Of a stretch of 64,000 nt of DNA, positions 8,542 to 18,161 are shown piece by piece. Both the position numbers and the translations under genes were made by a program. Below the pieces are notes generated by a model. The model did no database searches and was not told where the DNA came from. It was given only the letters and a program-made list of their open reading frames with translations. This stretch comes from JAOUEA01 sp963821935 (GTDB taxonomy: Bacteria > Actinomycetota > UBA4738 > HRBIN12), in NCBI GenBank assembly GCA_963821935.1, contig CAWGFM010000005.1, positions 806,001-870,000 of the forward strand, in the 5' to 3' direction. The first letter of the stretch is position 1. Every line of letters starts with the position of its first letter.

Positions 8542-8931
8542 TCAGCGGATGCCGGTGTCGACGCCGAGCGCGACCTCGGCGAACCTGCCCGCGACCACCG
8601 TGACGCTCTTCGCCTCGGCGGAGGCGATGCCATCGGCCACGATCGGGGTCACCTCGTAGGTCCCGGGTTCCACCGTGAGCCGGAACTCGCCCTGGGCGTC
8701 GGTGGCGACTTCGGCAACCTCGTCGCTTCCGGAGCTGATGCGAACGATCCCGTCCCAGGGGAGGTCAGGACACGGGGAGACGGCGGTCACCGCCGGACAC
8801 TGCGGACCCGCCAGGACGACGCCGCTGATGCCGGAATCGGATGGCGGTGGCTCGTCGGATCCGTCGCCGTTCCCGCACGCCACGAGCAGCGACAGTCCCA
8901 CGGTCACGGCACCGATGAGGACGGAGCGCAT
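8542..8931 (-). CDS. Putative lipoprotein with a carboxypeptidase-regulatory-like domain
   Basis: A 129-residue protein. The ATG at 8931 gives a classical signal peptide with a lipobox (LSLLVAC, lipidated Cys near residue 18), then an acidic Ser/Pro linker. The remaining roughly 90 residues resemble a small Ig-like or CNA-B/carboxypeptidase-regulatory fold (GISGVVLAGPQCP...; DAQGEFRLTVEPGTYEVTPI; SVTVVAGRFAEVALGVD). This suggests a surface-exposed accessory protein anchored by lipid. It lies between hpt and ftsH. No enzymatic motif is seen and the function is unknown. Confidence 0.78.
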   Translation of the reverse strand: MRSVLIGAVTVGLSLLVACGNGDGSDEPPPSDSGISGVVLAGPQCPAVTAVSPCPDLPWDGIVRISSGSDEVAEVATDAQGEFRLTVEPGTYEVTPIVADGIASAEAKSVTVVAGRFAEVALGVDTGIR

Positions 8932-8978
8932 GATCGTGGGACGGGGTGAGCAAGTCGGCCGGTTCCCGGACCGGTGGA

Positions 8979-9575
8979 TCAAGCGTCCCCGTAGGCGCTG
9001 GGCTTCAGTGTCGCCACGTAGGGGAGGTTGCGGAACCGTTCGGCGTAGTCGAGCCCGTAGCCGACGACGAACTCCGGAGGGATGTCGAAGCCGACGTACT
9101 TCAGGTCCAGCGGCACCTTCTGCAGGCCGGTCTTGCGGAGCAGCGCGGCGACCTCGAGCGATGCGGGTTTGCGCGCGGCGAGGTTCTTCAGCAGGTACTT
9201 CAACGTGAGACCGGAGTCCACGATGTCTTCAACCAGCAGCACGTCGAGGCCCTCCAGGTCGTGGTCCAGGTCCTTCAGGATCCGCACCACGCCGCTGGTC
9301 TTGGTCGCGGCGCCGTAGGAGGACACCGCCATGAAGTCGAACTCCAGCGGCAGGCCAACGTGACGAGCCAGGTCGGCCATGACGACGAAGGCGCCCTTGA
9401 GCACACCGACGAACAGGAGCGACCGGCCCGCGTAGTCCCGGGTGATCTGCTCGCCCATCTCGGCGAGCTTGGCCTGGATCTCTTCCGAGGAAACGAGGGT
9501 CTTCCCGATCTGGGGCTCGTAGGCATCCACGTGGGCCGCGAGTGTAGCGTCGAGCGACTGCTGAGTGGCTGTCAC
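8979..9575 (-). CDS. hpt: Hypoxanthine phosphoribosyltransferase
   Basis: Salvages hypoxanthine and guanine to IMP and GMP using PRPP. The 198-residue product has the PRPP-binding signature VLLVEDIVDSGLTL, the FVGVLKGAFVV strand-loop, the flexible-loop segment AVSSYGAATKTSG, and the C-terminal base-binding segment DIPPEFVVGYGLDYAERFRN. The start is a GTG whose last bases overlap the tilS stop (GTGA), so translation is coupled to tilS. A tilS-hpt-ftsH order is common in bacteria, which supports the call. Confidence 0.96.
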   Translation of the reverse strand: MTATQQSLDATLAAHVDAYEPQIGKTLVSSEEIQAKLAEMGEQITRDYAGRSLLFVGVLKGAFVVMADLARHVGLPLEFDFMAVSSYGAATKTSGVVRILKDLDHDLEGLDVLLVEDIVDSGLTLKYLLKNLAARKPASLEVAALLRKTGLQKVPLDLKYVGFDIPPEFVVGYGLDYAERFRNLPYVATLKPSAYGDA

Positions 9576-10627
9576 GGCTGTGCCCCCTGTGATCGGCGGT
9601 CCGGATCGTGTTCGGCCGCGAAGCGTTCGAGGGAAGGGCCGGAACCTCGAACGTACTCCCGGTCGCGCACCACACGCAAGCCGAGCTGCAGATCACGGCT
9701 GCGACCTGGCCGGCCAGCGGCCAGATCGACCACAGCGTCGATCGACGCCTCGTTCCAGGGAAGGTCAGCCATCTGGAAGGCGCGCCTCGCCACCCTCGAT
9801 GCCATCGGCGGCGTCAGGGCGTTGAGCGCATCGGCATGGATCGCGAACGTGCGCTCGGCAGCGTCCGACGAGGAGGCCTCGACCATGCGACCGGCGGATT
9901 CGGTCGCCTGCTGCCACAGGGTGTCGGCGTCCGCACGGATGAGCCCCGCGGTGCGCGCGAACGTGTCGCGGACCGCCCGCCCGGTCGCGCGTTCGATCGA
10001 GGGGATGACCTGCAACCGGATCGCGTTGCGGAGTAGCGAGGTGTCCTCGTTCATGGGGTCACGCCGAGGGCGCAGCCCCAGTGTGCGGCAGAAGGCTTCG
10101 ACCTCGTCGCGGGTCACGTCCAGCAACGGTCTCACCAACGCACCGCTGACCGGCTGGATCCCGCCCATGCCGTTGAGCCCCCAGCCGACGATCAGGGCCA
10201 TCAGGATCGTCTCGGCCTGATCGTCGCGTGTATGCCCGTCGGCGGACCGGGTGGCGCCGATCTCCTGCCACGTCTCGCCCGCGGCCTGGTCACGAGCAAC
10301 GCGTGCCCAGAACTCCACCGACTCACCGGCCGCCGGAGCGGAATCGGCCTCTCGTGCATGGAACGGCAGTCCCAGTCGGCCCGCGACACGTCGCACGTAC
10401 GCAGCGTCTGCCGCCGAGCCTTCGCGCAGCCGGTGGTCGAAGTGGAACACCGTCAACGAGATCTTGAAGAGCCGACGCAGATGCCACAACGCGTAGAGCA
10501 GGCACACCGAATCGGGTCCGCCCGAGACCTCGACCAGGACGAGGTCGCCGGGTTGGAACATGTCATGCTCGCGCACCGTGGCGGTGACTCGCTCCAGGAC
10601 GCGGGCGACGGCGGGGGGGCGCCGCAC
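9572..10627 (-). CDS. tilS: tRNA(Ile)-lysidine synthase
   Basis: Modifies C34 of the tRNA-Ile CAU anticodon to lysidine using ATP and lysine, which lets it read AUA. The N-type ATP pyrophosphatase loop is VEVSGGPDSVCLL, followed by FHFDHRLREGS and the GHTRDDQAET motif; all are diagnostic. I take the GTG at 10627, six bases after the upstream protease stop, giving 351 residues; other nearby starts are possible. The longer upstream frame is antisense to nothing and lies inside the protease gene. The C-terminal domain is short, as is usual in actinobacteria. Confidence 0.92.
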   Translation of the reverse strand: MRRPPAVARVLERVTATVREHDMFQPGDLVLVEVSGGPDSVCLLYALWHLRRLFKISLTVFHFDHRLREGSAADAAYVRRVAGRLGLPFHAREADSAPAAGESVEFWARVARDQAAGETWQEIGATRSADGHTRDDQAETILMALIVGWGLNGMGGIQPVSGALVRPLLDVTRDEVEAFCRTLGLRPRRDPMNEDTSLLRNAIRLQVIPSIERATGRAVRDTFARTAGLIRADADTLWQQATESAGRMVEASSSDAAERTFAIHADALNALTPPMASRVARRAFQMADLPWNEASIDAVVDLAAGRPGRSRDLQLGLRVVRDREYVRGSGPSLERFAAEHDPDRRSQGAQP

Positions 10628-10632
10628 GCCTG

Positions 10633-11706
10633 CTATCCCGTGACGCGCTCGACCCAGCGAGCCGGCTCGCGGATCTCCTCGAGCGTGGGCAGGTTCGCGG
10701 AGGAGGTCCATACGCGGTTGAACCCCTCCATGTCCGCACGTTCGACGACCGCGCGCACGAACCGTTCCCCGCCTTCGTACTGCTGGATCTTCTGTTCGAA
10801 CCCGATCGCTTTCTGGATGCCGCGATCGACGTTGGAGCCACGACGGCGGGCCTGGAGCGCGCGCCTCATGCGATCGACATCGTGCACATGCTCCCGCGAG
10901 ACCTCGTTCATGACGTAGGACGCGTGGCCTTCGAGCAACGACATCAGACCCTGCATCCTCGTGAACAGATCGCGTTGCTCGGGGGTCAGCAAGAGGAAGA
11001 TGCCACTCATGCGTGCGTCCGCGCCGCTGCGCGCCTCCCGGGCCGCACGCTTGAGCTGTTCCACCATCTCGCGGCTGTCGAGCGAGATGCCGGCCAGGTA
11101 GGAGTCGACCAGTCCCTGCAGGTGCGCCCGCAACCATGGAGCCGCCCCGAACTGCACACGATGGGTCACCTCGTGGATCGCCACCCACAACCGGAAATCG
11201 CGCGGCGGCAGCCCGAACCGCTGCTCCACTTCCGCGACGTTGGGGCCCACGAAGTACAGGAGCCCCTCATCGTCCGGCGGCAGGAACACGTCGTACTGGC
11301 CCAGGACGCGCTTGCCGACGTACCCGAAGAGCGCGCCCGCCTGCGCTCCCACGGCCTTGCGCTTGAGCGAGCCCCGACCGCTCATCCTCTGTTCGGTCAC
11401 CATCCGCTCGGCCAACGGCTCCAGCAGGCGCTGCAGGCCGGTGAGGTTGGCGCGGATCCACTCGCTGCGCGCCATGACCCACGCACGCGACCGGAACCCG
11501 TCGACGCTCATACCGGTGTGTTCGGTGATCAGATCTTCGGCATGCGGAACCAGCTCGGCGAAGTCCTCGCGCATGCGGGCCCGCAGCACGGGCGACACAC
11601 GGATGCCGGGGCCTGCGACCTTGCGTCCGAACTGCAACGCCACGTCCCAGTCCGCGAGACGAGCCGAGGAGGAGCCCATGGACCAGTCGACGGTCGTAGC
11701 GTCCAA
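10633..11706 (-). CDS. DUF2342-type zinc-dependent metalloprotease family protein
   Basis: A 357-residue protein of the DUF2342/ZMP family, characteristic of actinobacteria and usually next to tilS. The zinc motif HEVTH lies in the segment WVAIHEVTHRVQFGAAPWL. A second conserved segment, LLEGHASYVMNEV, carries the likely third ligand. The family has a zincin-like fold; its substrate is unknown. The TTG start at 11706 is preceded at five bases by GAGGAGG, which decides the start. A 22-bp perfect palindrome lies just upstream (11722-11743). Confidence 0.88.
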   Translation of the reverse strand: MDATTVDWSMGSSSARLADWDVALQFGRKVAGPGIRVSPVLRARMREDFAELVPHAEDLITEHTGMSVDGFRSRAWVMARSEWIRANLTGLQRLLEPLAERMVTEQRMSGRGSLKRKAVGAQAGALFGYVGKRVLGQYDVFLPPDDEGLLYFVGPNVAEVEQRFGLPPRDFRLWVAIHEVTHRVQFGAAPWLRAHLQGLVDSYLAGISLDSREMVEQLKRAAREARSGADARMSGIFLLLTPEQRDLFTRMQGLMSLLEGHASYVMNEVSREHVHDVDRMRRALQARRRGSNVDRGIQKAIGFEQKIQQYEGGERFVRAVVERADMEGFNRVWTSSANLPTLEEIREPARWVERVTG

Positions 11707-11721
11707 TGGGGCCTCCTCGAG

Positions 11722-11743
11722 CTCGTCGCCACGTGGCGACGAG
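11722..11743. promoter_or_regulatory. Perfect 22-bp palindrome upstream of the DUF2342 protease gene
   Basis: The sequence CTCGTCGCCAC followed by its exact reverse complement lies in the short gap between two minus-strand genes, 15 bp before the protease start. It could be an operator, or an RNA hairpin attenuating read-through from the upstream gene. No U-run follows, so it is not a classical intrinsic terminator. Confidence 0.5.
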
Positions 11744-11752
11744 GATGTCCGT

Positions 11753-12529
11753 TCAAGCCTCGCCGGCAGCCTTCTTGGCGGCGATCATGCCTGCCCGGCG
11801 AGCCTTGCCCTCGGCGATCCGGCGATCGGTGCCGGCGTCGAGCAGTTCTTTGAGCGTGGCATCGAAGACGTCCTGGTCCATCGTCACCTCGACGCGAGCC
11901 GCTGGCGCAGCCGGGGCGGGCGTTGGAGCTTCTGCGGCGGCGGGGGCTTCTGCGGCTTCGGCGGCATCCGCGGCGTCGGGAGCATCGTCGGCTGGGGCGT
12001 CTGGCGCTGGGGCGTCTGGCGCCGGAGCTTCGGTCCCCTCAGCTGCGGGAGCTGCTGTCGGCGCCGGCGCGTCGGCGACGGTCGTGGAGGCCGCTGCAGC
12101 GGGCGCCGCGGCCGGAGCCGAAGCCGCCGCGAGCGCGGTCGGCACGGCTGGGGGCGCCACCACGAGCGGCGCGGCCTGCGACAGATCGACGTTGCGCCGA
12201 GGCAACTCCTGACCGACGACGACGCGGTCGGCTCGCACCATCTTGAGCGACTCCTCGTCCTTGGAGAACCTGGGCGCGTACCGCATGTACATGATCGTGA
12301 GGAACAGGACCATGCCCAAACCCATCAACAGCAGCAACGTGGCGAAGGAGACCCGGATGCCGAACGGCGTGATCGGCGCCGTGGCGCTCTCGTTCTTCGC
12401 GGGCGTCTGCGATGGATCGATGGGCGTCTGAGCGAGCGCTGCGGGCGCCATCACCATGATCCACACCACCGAGCTGGCGGTAGCGAGCACCACCGCACGG
12501 ACACGCTCCGACGTGCGACCACGCTTCAT
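11753..12529 (-). CDS. Signal-peptide, single-TM protein with a long Ala/Pro/Asp-rich linker
   Basis: A 258-residue protein. The ATG at 12529 is chosen because the longer frame runs back through the tRNA gene. A signal sequence ends near ALAQTP at about residue 34. A transmembrane helix follows at about residues 60-80 (VSFATLLLLMGLGMVLFLTI), then a short basic/acidic cytoplasmic region. A low-complexity Ala/Pro/Asp linker of about 90 residues leads to a C-terminal helix (VTMDQDVFDATLKELLDAG; AGMIAAKKAAGEA). No known domain is recognised. The linker suggests that the conserved C-terminal helix is held away from the membrane to contact a partner. Confidence 0.75.
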   Translation of the reverse strand: MKRGRTSERVRAVVLATASSVVWIMVMAPAALAQTPIDPSQTPAKNESATAPITPFGIRVSFATLLLLMGLGMVLFLTIMYMRYAPRFSKDEESLKMVRADRVVVGQELPRRNVDLSQAAPLVVAPPAVPTALAAASAPAAAPAAAASTTVADAPAPTAAPAAEGTEAPAPDAPAPDAPADDAPDAADAAEAAEAPAAAEAPTPAPAAPAARVEVTMDQDVFDATLKELLDAGTDRRIAEGKARRAGMIAAKKAAGEA

Positions 12530-12572
12530 CGCGCGGCATCGTAGCACCCGCCGCTCGCCGAACCGGCCTGGG

Positions 12573-12644
12573 AGCCGGAGATGGGATTCGAACCCATGAC
12601 CTACCACTTACGAGGCGGTTGCTCTACCCCTGAGCTACTCCGGC
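12573..12644 (-). tRNA. tRNA-Thr (anticodon CGT)
   Basis: A full cloverleaf is visible on the minus strand: acceptor GCCGGAG pairing with CTCCGGC, D arm GCTC/GAGC, anticodon stem ACCGC/GTGGT with loop CTCGTAA (anticodon CGT, reading ACG), and T arm ATGGG-TTCGAAT-CCCAT. No CCA is encoded. Confidence 0.96.
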
Positions 12645-12708
12645 GAGGGAACGCCGAGTCTATCAACGGCCCCTTGGCGGCAGTGAAACCAGCCGCCATG
12701 ATGCGTCC

Positions 12709-14823
12709 ATGAATGCTGCCCCCTTGCCGGAGGTCACCGGCCCCATCGACCGGGTCATGGTAGGCACGGACCGGTCCGAGACGGCCGAGCGCGCCGTTCG
12801 ATGGGCCGCCACGTTCGCCGAGGCGTTCGGTGCCGAGTTGCACGTGGTGCAGGTCGTCCTGACGACCCAGAACACCGGCGCGACCCAATATGGGGCGGCG
12901 GAAGCGACCCGCGCCGCCGGCGCAGCCGAGGAGCTGTCCGCGTACACGAACCAAGTGGCCGGCGACCGGGGCCGGGCCCACGTGGTCGTGCACGACGACC
13001 CGGCCATGGCGATCGTGGAGGCCGCCGAGGAGCACGCGATCGACGTGTTGGTGGTGGGCAACGCCGGTATGGCAGGCCGCAAGGAGTTCCTGTTGGGCAA
13101 CGTGCCCAACCGCATCAGCCACAACGCTCGGTGCACGGTCATCATCGTGAACACGGCGGCTCCCGGCGGTGCGGCAACGCTGCAGCCACCGACCCTCCGT
13201 CCAGGCGCCACGATCCGTTCGAGTGCCGCCGACCAGGTCGAGATCCAGCCACGGCTCATGGCGCGCGGCAGTCACATCGCGGCCGTGTTCGCCAAACACG
13301 GGTCCAAGGAGCTGTTCGGTCGTCCGGACCAGGACGGCGCGGTGGGCCGGCAACGCCAGGCCAAGCGGTTGCGCAACGCCCTCGAAGAGCTTGGCCCTAC
13401 GTTCGCGAAGCTCGGGCAGGTGCTGTCGACACGACCCGACCTGTTGCCGCCCGAGTTCATCGAGGAACTCACCACGCTGCAGGACCATGTCAATCCCCTG
13501 TCGGAACAGGAAGTCGTCCAGGTCATGGAACGCGAGCTGGGCGTGCCGTGGGAAGACGTGTTCGAGACGATCGATCCCCAGCCCCTGGCCGCCGGCACGA
13601 TCGCCGAGGTGCACCGGGCCACGCTCGCCACCGGTGATCGCGTCGTCGTGAAGGTGCAACGCCCCAACGCGCGCGAGGAGATCGAGCAGGATCTGGCGTT
13701 GTTGGAGCTGTTCGCCGAGAAGGTCAGCGAGCGCCCCGGGCTGAACCAGGTGATCGACATGGCCGCCGTGTTCGAACACCTGTCGTCGTCGCTGCATCGG
13801 GAGCTGGACTTCCGGCAGGAAGCCTCGAACATCGACCGGATGCGCGGCGTGATCGAGAACTACCCGCGCCTGGCGGTTCCCGACGTCTACGGGGACCTGT
13901 CCAGCTCACGTCTGTTGGTGATGGAGGAGATCCAAGGCACCGCCATCGCGCAGGCTCCCGAGGGAGTAGCCCGGAAGGAGGCCGCTCGCCAGCTGCTCGA
14001 GAGCTACTACCAGCAGATCCTGGTGGCCGGTTTCTTCCACGCGGACCCGCATCCGGGCAACCTGATGTGGTGGAACGACCGCATCTACTTCTTGGACTTC
14101 GGCATGGTGGGCGAGGTCGGACCCGAGATGCGCGAGCAGCTGATGCTGCTGCTCATGGCGTTCTGGCAGGAGGACACGGGCTTCCTCACCGACGTCACGC
14201 TGATCATGTCCGGCGCGATCGACCAGAACGACCTGGATGTCGACGCATTCCGCACCGAGATCGGCGACCTCATGGGCACCTACCGCACCGCCTCGCTGGC
14301 CGAGATCCAACTGGGACCGGTGCTGCAGGAGATGACGGAGATCTCCCTGCGCCACGGGGTGCCCCTGCCGGCCTCGCTCACGCTGACCGGTAAGGCGCTG
14401 GCCCAGATGCAGCTGGCCACCGCCGCGCTGGACCCCGAGCTGGACCCGTTCGACGTGGCCGGGGCGTTCCTGATGCGCAGCGTGTTCAAGGAGATGGGCG
14501 GCAAGATGGACCCCAAGGCCGTCTTCTACCAGGTGCAGAAGTTCAAGGTTCGCGCGCTCCGGGTGGTGGAGTCGGTCGAGCGGCTGATAGGCGCACGCCC
14601 AGGGCAGAAGCTGGAGGTCAACTTCCGCGCCGCATCACTGGAAGAGACGGTCCGGCGGGCAGGACGGCGGCTGGCACTGGGGCTCATCGCGGGCGCAGCC
14701 GTGTTGGCCAGCGGGCTCACGGGCCTGTCCGAACGCGTCGCCCCGTGGATCCCGGTCTCCTTCGGCATCGTGGGCGGATTGCTCACGCTGGGCGTCGTGA
14801 TCGACATCGTTCGCAAGCACTAG
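12709..14823 (+). CDS. Universal stress protein domain fused to an AarF/UbiB (ABC1) atypical kinase
   Basis: A 704-residue fusion. Residues 1-150 form a UspA-like domain (VMVGTDRSETAERAV at the start; DVLVVGNAGMAGRKEFLLGNVPNR as the nucleotide-binding G-x2-G-x9-G-S/N type loop). Residues about 190-620 are an ABC1/UbiB-type atypical kinase with the family motif KLGQVLSTRPDLLP, an Ala-rich nucleotide loop (PLAAGTIAEVHRA), the ion-pair lysine in VVVKVQRP, catalytic HADPHPGN and metal-binding FLDFGMVG. Two transmembrane helices close the protein (about residues 650-700). Stand-alone UbiB homologues act in isoprenoid-lipid metabolism. The N-terminal USP module could add stress or ATP sensing; that is inference. 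Confidence 0.93.
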   Translation: MNAAPLPEVTGPIDRVMVGTDRSETAERAVRWAATFAEAFGAELHVVQVVLTTQNTGATQYGAAEATRAAGAAEELSAYTNQVAGDRGRAHVVVHDDPAMAIVEAAEEHAIDVLVVGNAGMAGRKEFLLGNVPNRISHNARCTVIIVNTAAPGGAATLQPPTLRPGATIRSSAADQVEIQPRLMARGSHIAAVFAKHGSKELFGRPDQDGAVGRQRQAKRLRNALEELGPTFAKLGQVLSTRPDLLPPEFIEELTTLQDHVNPLSEQEVVQVMERELGVPWEDVFETIDPQPLAAGTIAEVHRATLATGDRVVVKVQRPNAREEIEQDLALLELFAEKVSERPGLNQVIDMAAVFEHLSSSLHRELDFRQEASNIDRMRGVIENYPRLAVPDVYGDLSSSRLLVMEEIQGTAIAQAPEGVARKEAARQLLESYYQQILVAGFFHADPHPGNLMWWNDRIYFLDFGMVGEVGPEMREQLMLLLMAFWQEDTGFLTDVTLIMSGAIDQNDLDVDAFRTEIGDLMGTYRTASLAEIQLGPVLQEMTEISLRHGVPLPASLTLTGKALAQMQLATAALDPELDPFDVAGAFLMRSVFKEMGGKMDPKAVFYQVQKFKVRALRVVESVERLIGARPGQKLEVNFRAASLEETVRRAGRRLALGLIAGAAVLASGLTGLSERVAPWIPVSFGIVGGLLTLGVVIDIVRKH

Positions 14824-14926
14824 TCCGGGCGACCGGAGCACGGCGCTCACGGCCGTCTGCAGGGAAACAGGCTCGGTGATACCTTCGCGCAACTCGGCCA
14901 CGAGGAAGCCCCGGGAGGGCGATGGC

Positions 14927-17888
14927 ATGAGGCAGGGACGGCCCCGTGCCGCGGCGCCCGTCGGACGCTCGCACGCGCTGGTCGCGGCGGTGACGATCTC
15001 ACTGTTCGCGACCGCGGTGCCGGCGGGCTCGGCGCGACTGGAGACGCGCGCCATCGGTAGCGCGCACGGCAGGCAGCACATCGATCGCGCGAAAGTGGCG
15101 CGGGAGCAACGGACGTTCGACGTCCGTGACGCGGGACGCGCCGTCGGCGCATCCGACCGGACCCTCGCCGCTCGGGCATCGTTAGCGAGATCGATGGGCA
15201 CCTCGGGGTCATCCAGAGCGACCCAGCCTCGGGCTCGTTGCGGTTCGTGGGACGCCTCGACGGTTTCCTCACGCGAGCGAGCAACGCTCTCCGCGGCCTC
15301 GATCGCGCTGCGCTACGTGCGTGACAACCGAGTCGCGTTCGGACTTCGTCTGCGGACCTGCGGTCGTTCCGCCTTCGACGCGACTACGTGGACATCGACG
15401 GCACGCATCATCTGTCCTGGGTGCAGCGGGCGGGAGGCCTCACGGTTTTCGGACAGGGCATGCACGCCGCCGTAGCAGAGGACGGGCGGCTGGTCAACAT
15501 CACCGGCGGCCCTGTGCGCGGGCTGCGTGCTCCACGCGGCGCCGCGTCATTGAGCGCCGATGCCGCGATCCGAGCGGCCGGGCTGGGAGGGTGGCCACCG
15601 GCAGCACCGTCCGGCGCGACACCGCCGAGCTGGCGTTGTTCCCGACGGCCGGGGGACGCCGCTCGGCGTACAAGACGATCACGTCCGTGAGCCCCAGCTG
15701 AGACCAACCTACCGTGGTCGACGCAAGAACGGCCAAGGTGCTGTACCGCACCAACTTGTCCCGGACGCGCGCGCGCCGCGACCACCGATCTCACGACGGG
15801 CGACGACATCTGGCCCTTCTACTACAGCAGCATCCCGCTCCAACGGCGGCGGCGTGCCCGCCGACGACGTCGACCTCGGGTCCGATCTTCGACATGAACC
15901 CGCTCACGACCGGGCTCAACGGGCCACAGCTGTTCGGACCGAATGCGTGGGTGTTCAAGGACGTGCTCGACGACAGCTTCCCCAACGTCGACGACGCGAT
16001 CAAGCCGACCGGCGGCTCGGCCGGCGCCGGGTTCCAGTTCGACTTCAACGGTGAATGGGTTCATCGACACGACCACCCGCAGCCAGAACTGCAGCGACGA
16101 ACGGGTCTGCACCTGGGACCTGACGAAGTAAGAAGAGCTGGAAGGCGCAGCTGCGCCACGACGCGGCGCAGGTCTTCTTCTTCCTCAACCACTTCCACGA
16201 CCACCTGGAGGCGGCGCCGATCGGGTTCAACGATGCGGCGGGCAACTTCGAGTTCGGCGGAACCGGCGGCCCCGACATGGTGCTGGCCAACACGTCGGAC
16301 GGGGCCAACACCGAGCAGAGGGTTCCCCGACCTGAACCACGTCGACAACGCCAACATGTCGACCCCGCCCGACGGCATCCCACCAACGATGCAGATGTAC
16401 CTGTTCCGCAAGCTGCCCCGAGTTCGGGCTCCGAGCCGATCCCGTCGACGAACGGTGGCGACGACGCCGAGGTCGTGTACCACGAATACGGGCACGGCAT
16501 GTCCAACCGTCTGGTGACCTACCCCGACGGCAACAGCGGTCTGGACAACCAGCAGGCCGGCTCCATGGGTGAAGCCTGGAGCGACTGGTACGCGTTGGAT
16601 TTCCTCAACCAGGGCGGGTACAAGCCGGATGACGAGGTCCAGAACGGCAACCTCGTGATGGGTGAGCTCTCTTTCAACAGCCTGCTGCGCACCCAGCCGG
16701 TGGACTGCGCGCCGGGGGTGGGCGCCGGTGGTCGTTGCCCCGGCGGCGTCGGGACCGGTCCGGGCGGATTCACCTACGGAGACTCGGGAAGATCGCGACG
16801 TTCGATGGGAATATCCCGCCGAGGTGCACGCGGACGGCGAGATCTGGCTCGAGACCCTGTGGGACCTGCGCACCGCGCTGGACACCAACGGCACCGCCGC
16901 GGGCGGATCAGGTATGGCGCAGCGGCTCGTGACGCGGGGGATGGAGTTGTCGGTCCGCCAGCCCATCGTTCCTGGACATGCGCAACGCCATCCTCCAGGC
17001 GGACCAGGTCGCGAACGGCGGCGCGAACGAGGACCACGATCTGGCAGGTGTTCGCCGATCGCGGCATGGGCTATTTCGCCTTCTCCGAGGACGGCAACGA
17101 CGTCAAGCCGGTCGAGGACTTCGACACGCCCCCGAGCTGCGGACCCTGCAGCGGCCACGAGATCAGCGGCACCGTCACCGACAAGCTGACAGACGAGCCG
17201 ATCCAGAGTGCCACCGTTTCCTTCCCCGGCCTGGGCACTGGCTTCGGGTTCAGCCTGTCGGACACGACCGCAGCCAACGGCACCTACACGATCACGGACG
17301 TGCCGCACCACATGCCTACCCGGGTTCCTTTTCGCGGCCGACGGCTACGAGCCGAAGATGGCGCCGGACGTGGTGGTCGACGGCAATGAGATGCTCAACC
17401 GTTCCCTGTTCCGCGATTGGGCCGCACTGTCCGGTGGAGCCGCCCTGAAGTCGTTCACCCCGCCAGACTATGCCGAGTTCTGCGGCACCAACGCCAACGG
17501 TGCCTTCGACCTCAGCCTTGGCAGGGGTTGGCCGTCCGATCGGCGCAGAACGACGCCAGCGGTGTAGGCGGACCGCGCAAGACCGTGGTCCGGCTGGCGA
17601 GCGACGGTCGATGTGGTCGGCTTCGCGGTCGCATCGGGTCCCACGTGCGGGGACGTACCGAAGGCGGCGATGAAGCACTTCAAGATCCAGACGCGGACCG
17701 GTGCCGGACGGCGCCTGGCGACTGGCGGTGGATGCCAAGGCCAAGAAGGACGGCGTGCTGCGCGGCTACAGGCCCGAGAAGGGATTCAAGAACGTGCAGC
17801 ACGATCCGGTTCGTGATGCTGTCCAATTTCGGTCGACCCGGCGTTCATGGACGTACTCGAGGTCTCGGTCCGCGGGACCCCGCACTGA
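14927..17888 (+). pseudogene. M36 (fungalysin-like) secreted metallopeptidase gene, broken by many frameshifts
   Basis: Read across frames, the region encodes one protein: a signal peptide (from ATG 14927, LVAAVTISLFATAVPAGSA), an FTP-like propeptide (VQRAGGLTVFGQGMHAAVAEDG), and the M36 catalytic domain with HEYGH at 16481-16495 and a third ligand in GEAWSDWYALDF near 16570. A carboxypeptidase-regulatory-like domain follows (ISGTVTDKLTDEPIQSATVSF), then a C-terminal beta domain ending at the TGA at 17886. The frame changes roughly every 100-250 bp, at least a dozen times (for example near 15185, 15300, 15345, 15610, 15780, 16130, 16315, 16425, 16790, 16975, 17325, 17540 and 17700). Family motifs survive between breaks, so the damage is recent or artefactual. 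Confidence 0.85.
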
Positions 17889-17913
17889 CGGATGAGCAAG
17901 CTGAGGGACAGGA

Positions 17914-17936
17914 GGCCGGTCCCGGACGGATCGGCC
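17914..17936 (+). terminator. Possible terminator hairpin after the M36 gene
   Basis: GGCCGGTC and GATCGGCC can form an eight-pair stem (one G-U) with a seven-base loop, starting 26 bp after the M36 stop and before the convergent operon end. Only a weak pyrimidine stretch follows, so confidence is limited. Confidence 0.35.
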
Positions 17937-17960
17937 CCTTCGTGTCTGAGCTCCTAGCTG

Positions 17961-18161
17961 TCAGGGTTCCTCGACGTCGATCTCGGCGCCCTTGCTGATG
18001 ACCGCGGTGCCCACGTCGTTGGGCGTGGTGCCGCCCTCACGGCGGATCGAGCGCATCACGACCTTCTCGAGGATGAACGCGACGACGCCCATGAGGGTGC
18101 CCATGAGCGCCCGTTCCAGGCGCCGCAGACCGACGGGCTTGGATCGCTGAGGTCCGGTCAC
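17961..18161 (-). CDS. Small single-TM protein, last gene of the histidine kinase operon
   Basis: A 66-residue protein whose ATG overlaps the upstream kinase stop (ATGA). A basic N-terminus precedes one hydrophobic helix (RALMGTLMGVVAFILEKVV, about residues 17-36), then a basic segment and an acidic tail ending in EEP. No family is recognised. The tight coupling to two histidine kinases suggests a kinase-associated membrane peptide, but that is inference from position. Confidence 0.7.
   Translation of the reverse strand: MTGPQRSKPVGLRRLERALMGTLMGVVAFILEKVVMRSIRREGGTTPNDVGTAVISKGAEIDVEEP

Noticed and set aside
14824..14926. Mobile element or recombination remnant as cause of the broken M36 gene
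   Set aside because: No terminal repeats, transposase fragment or base-composition change at either border.
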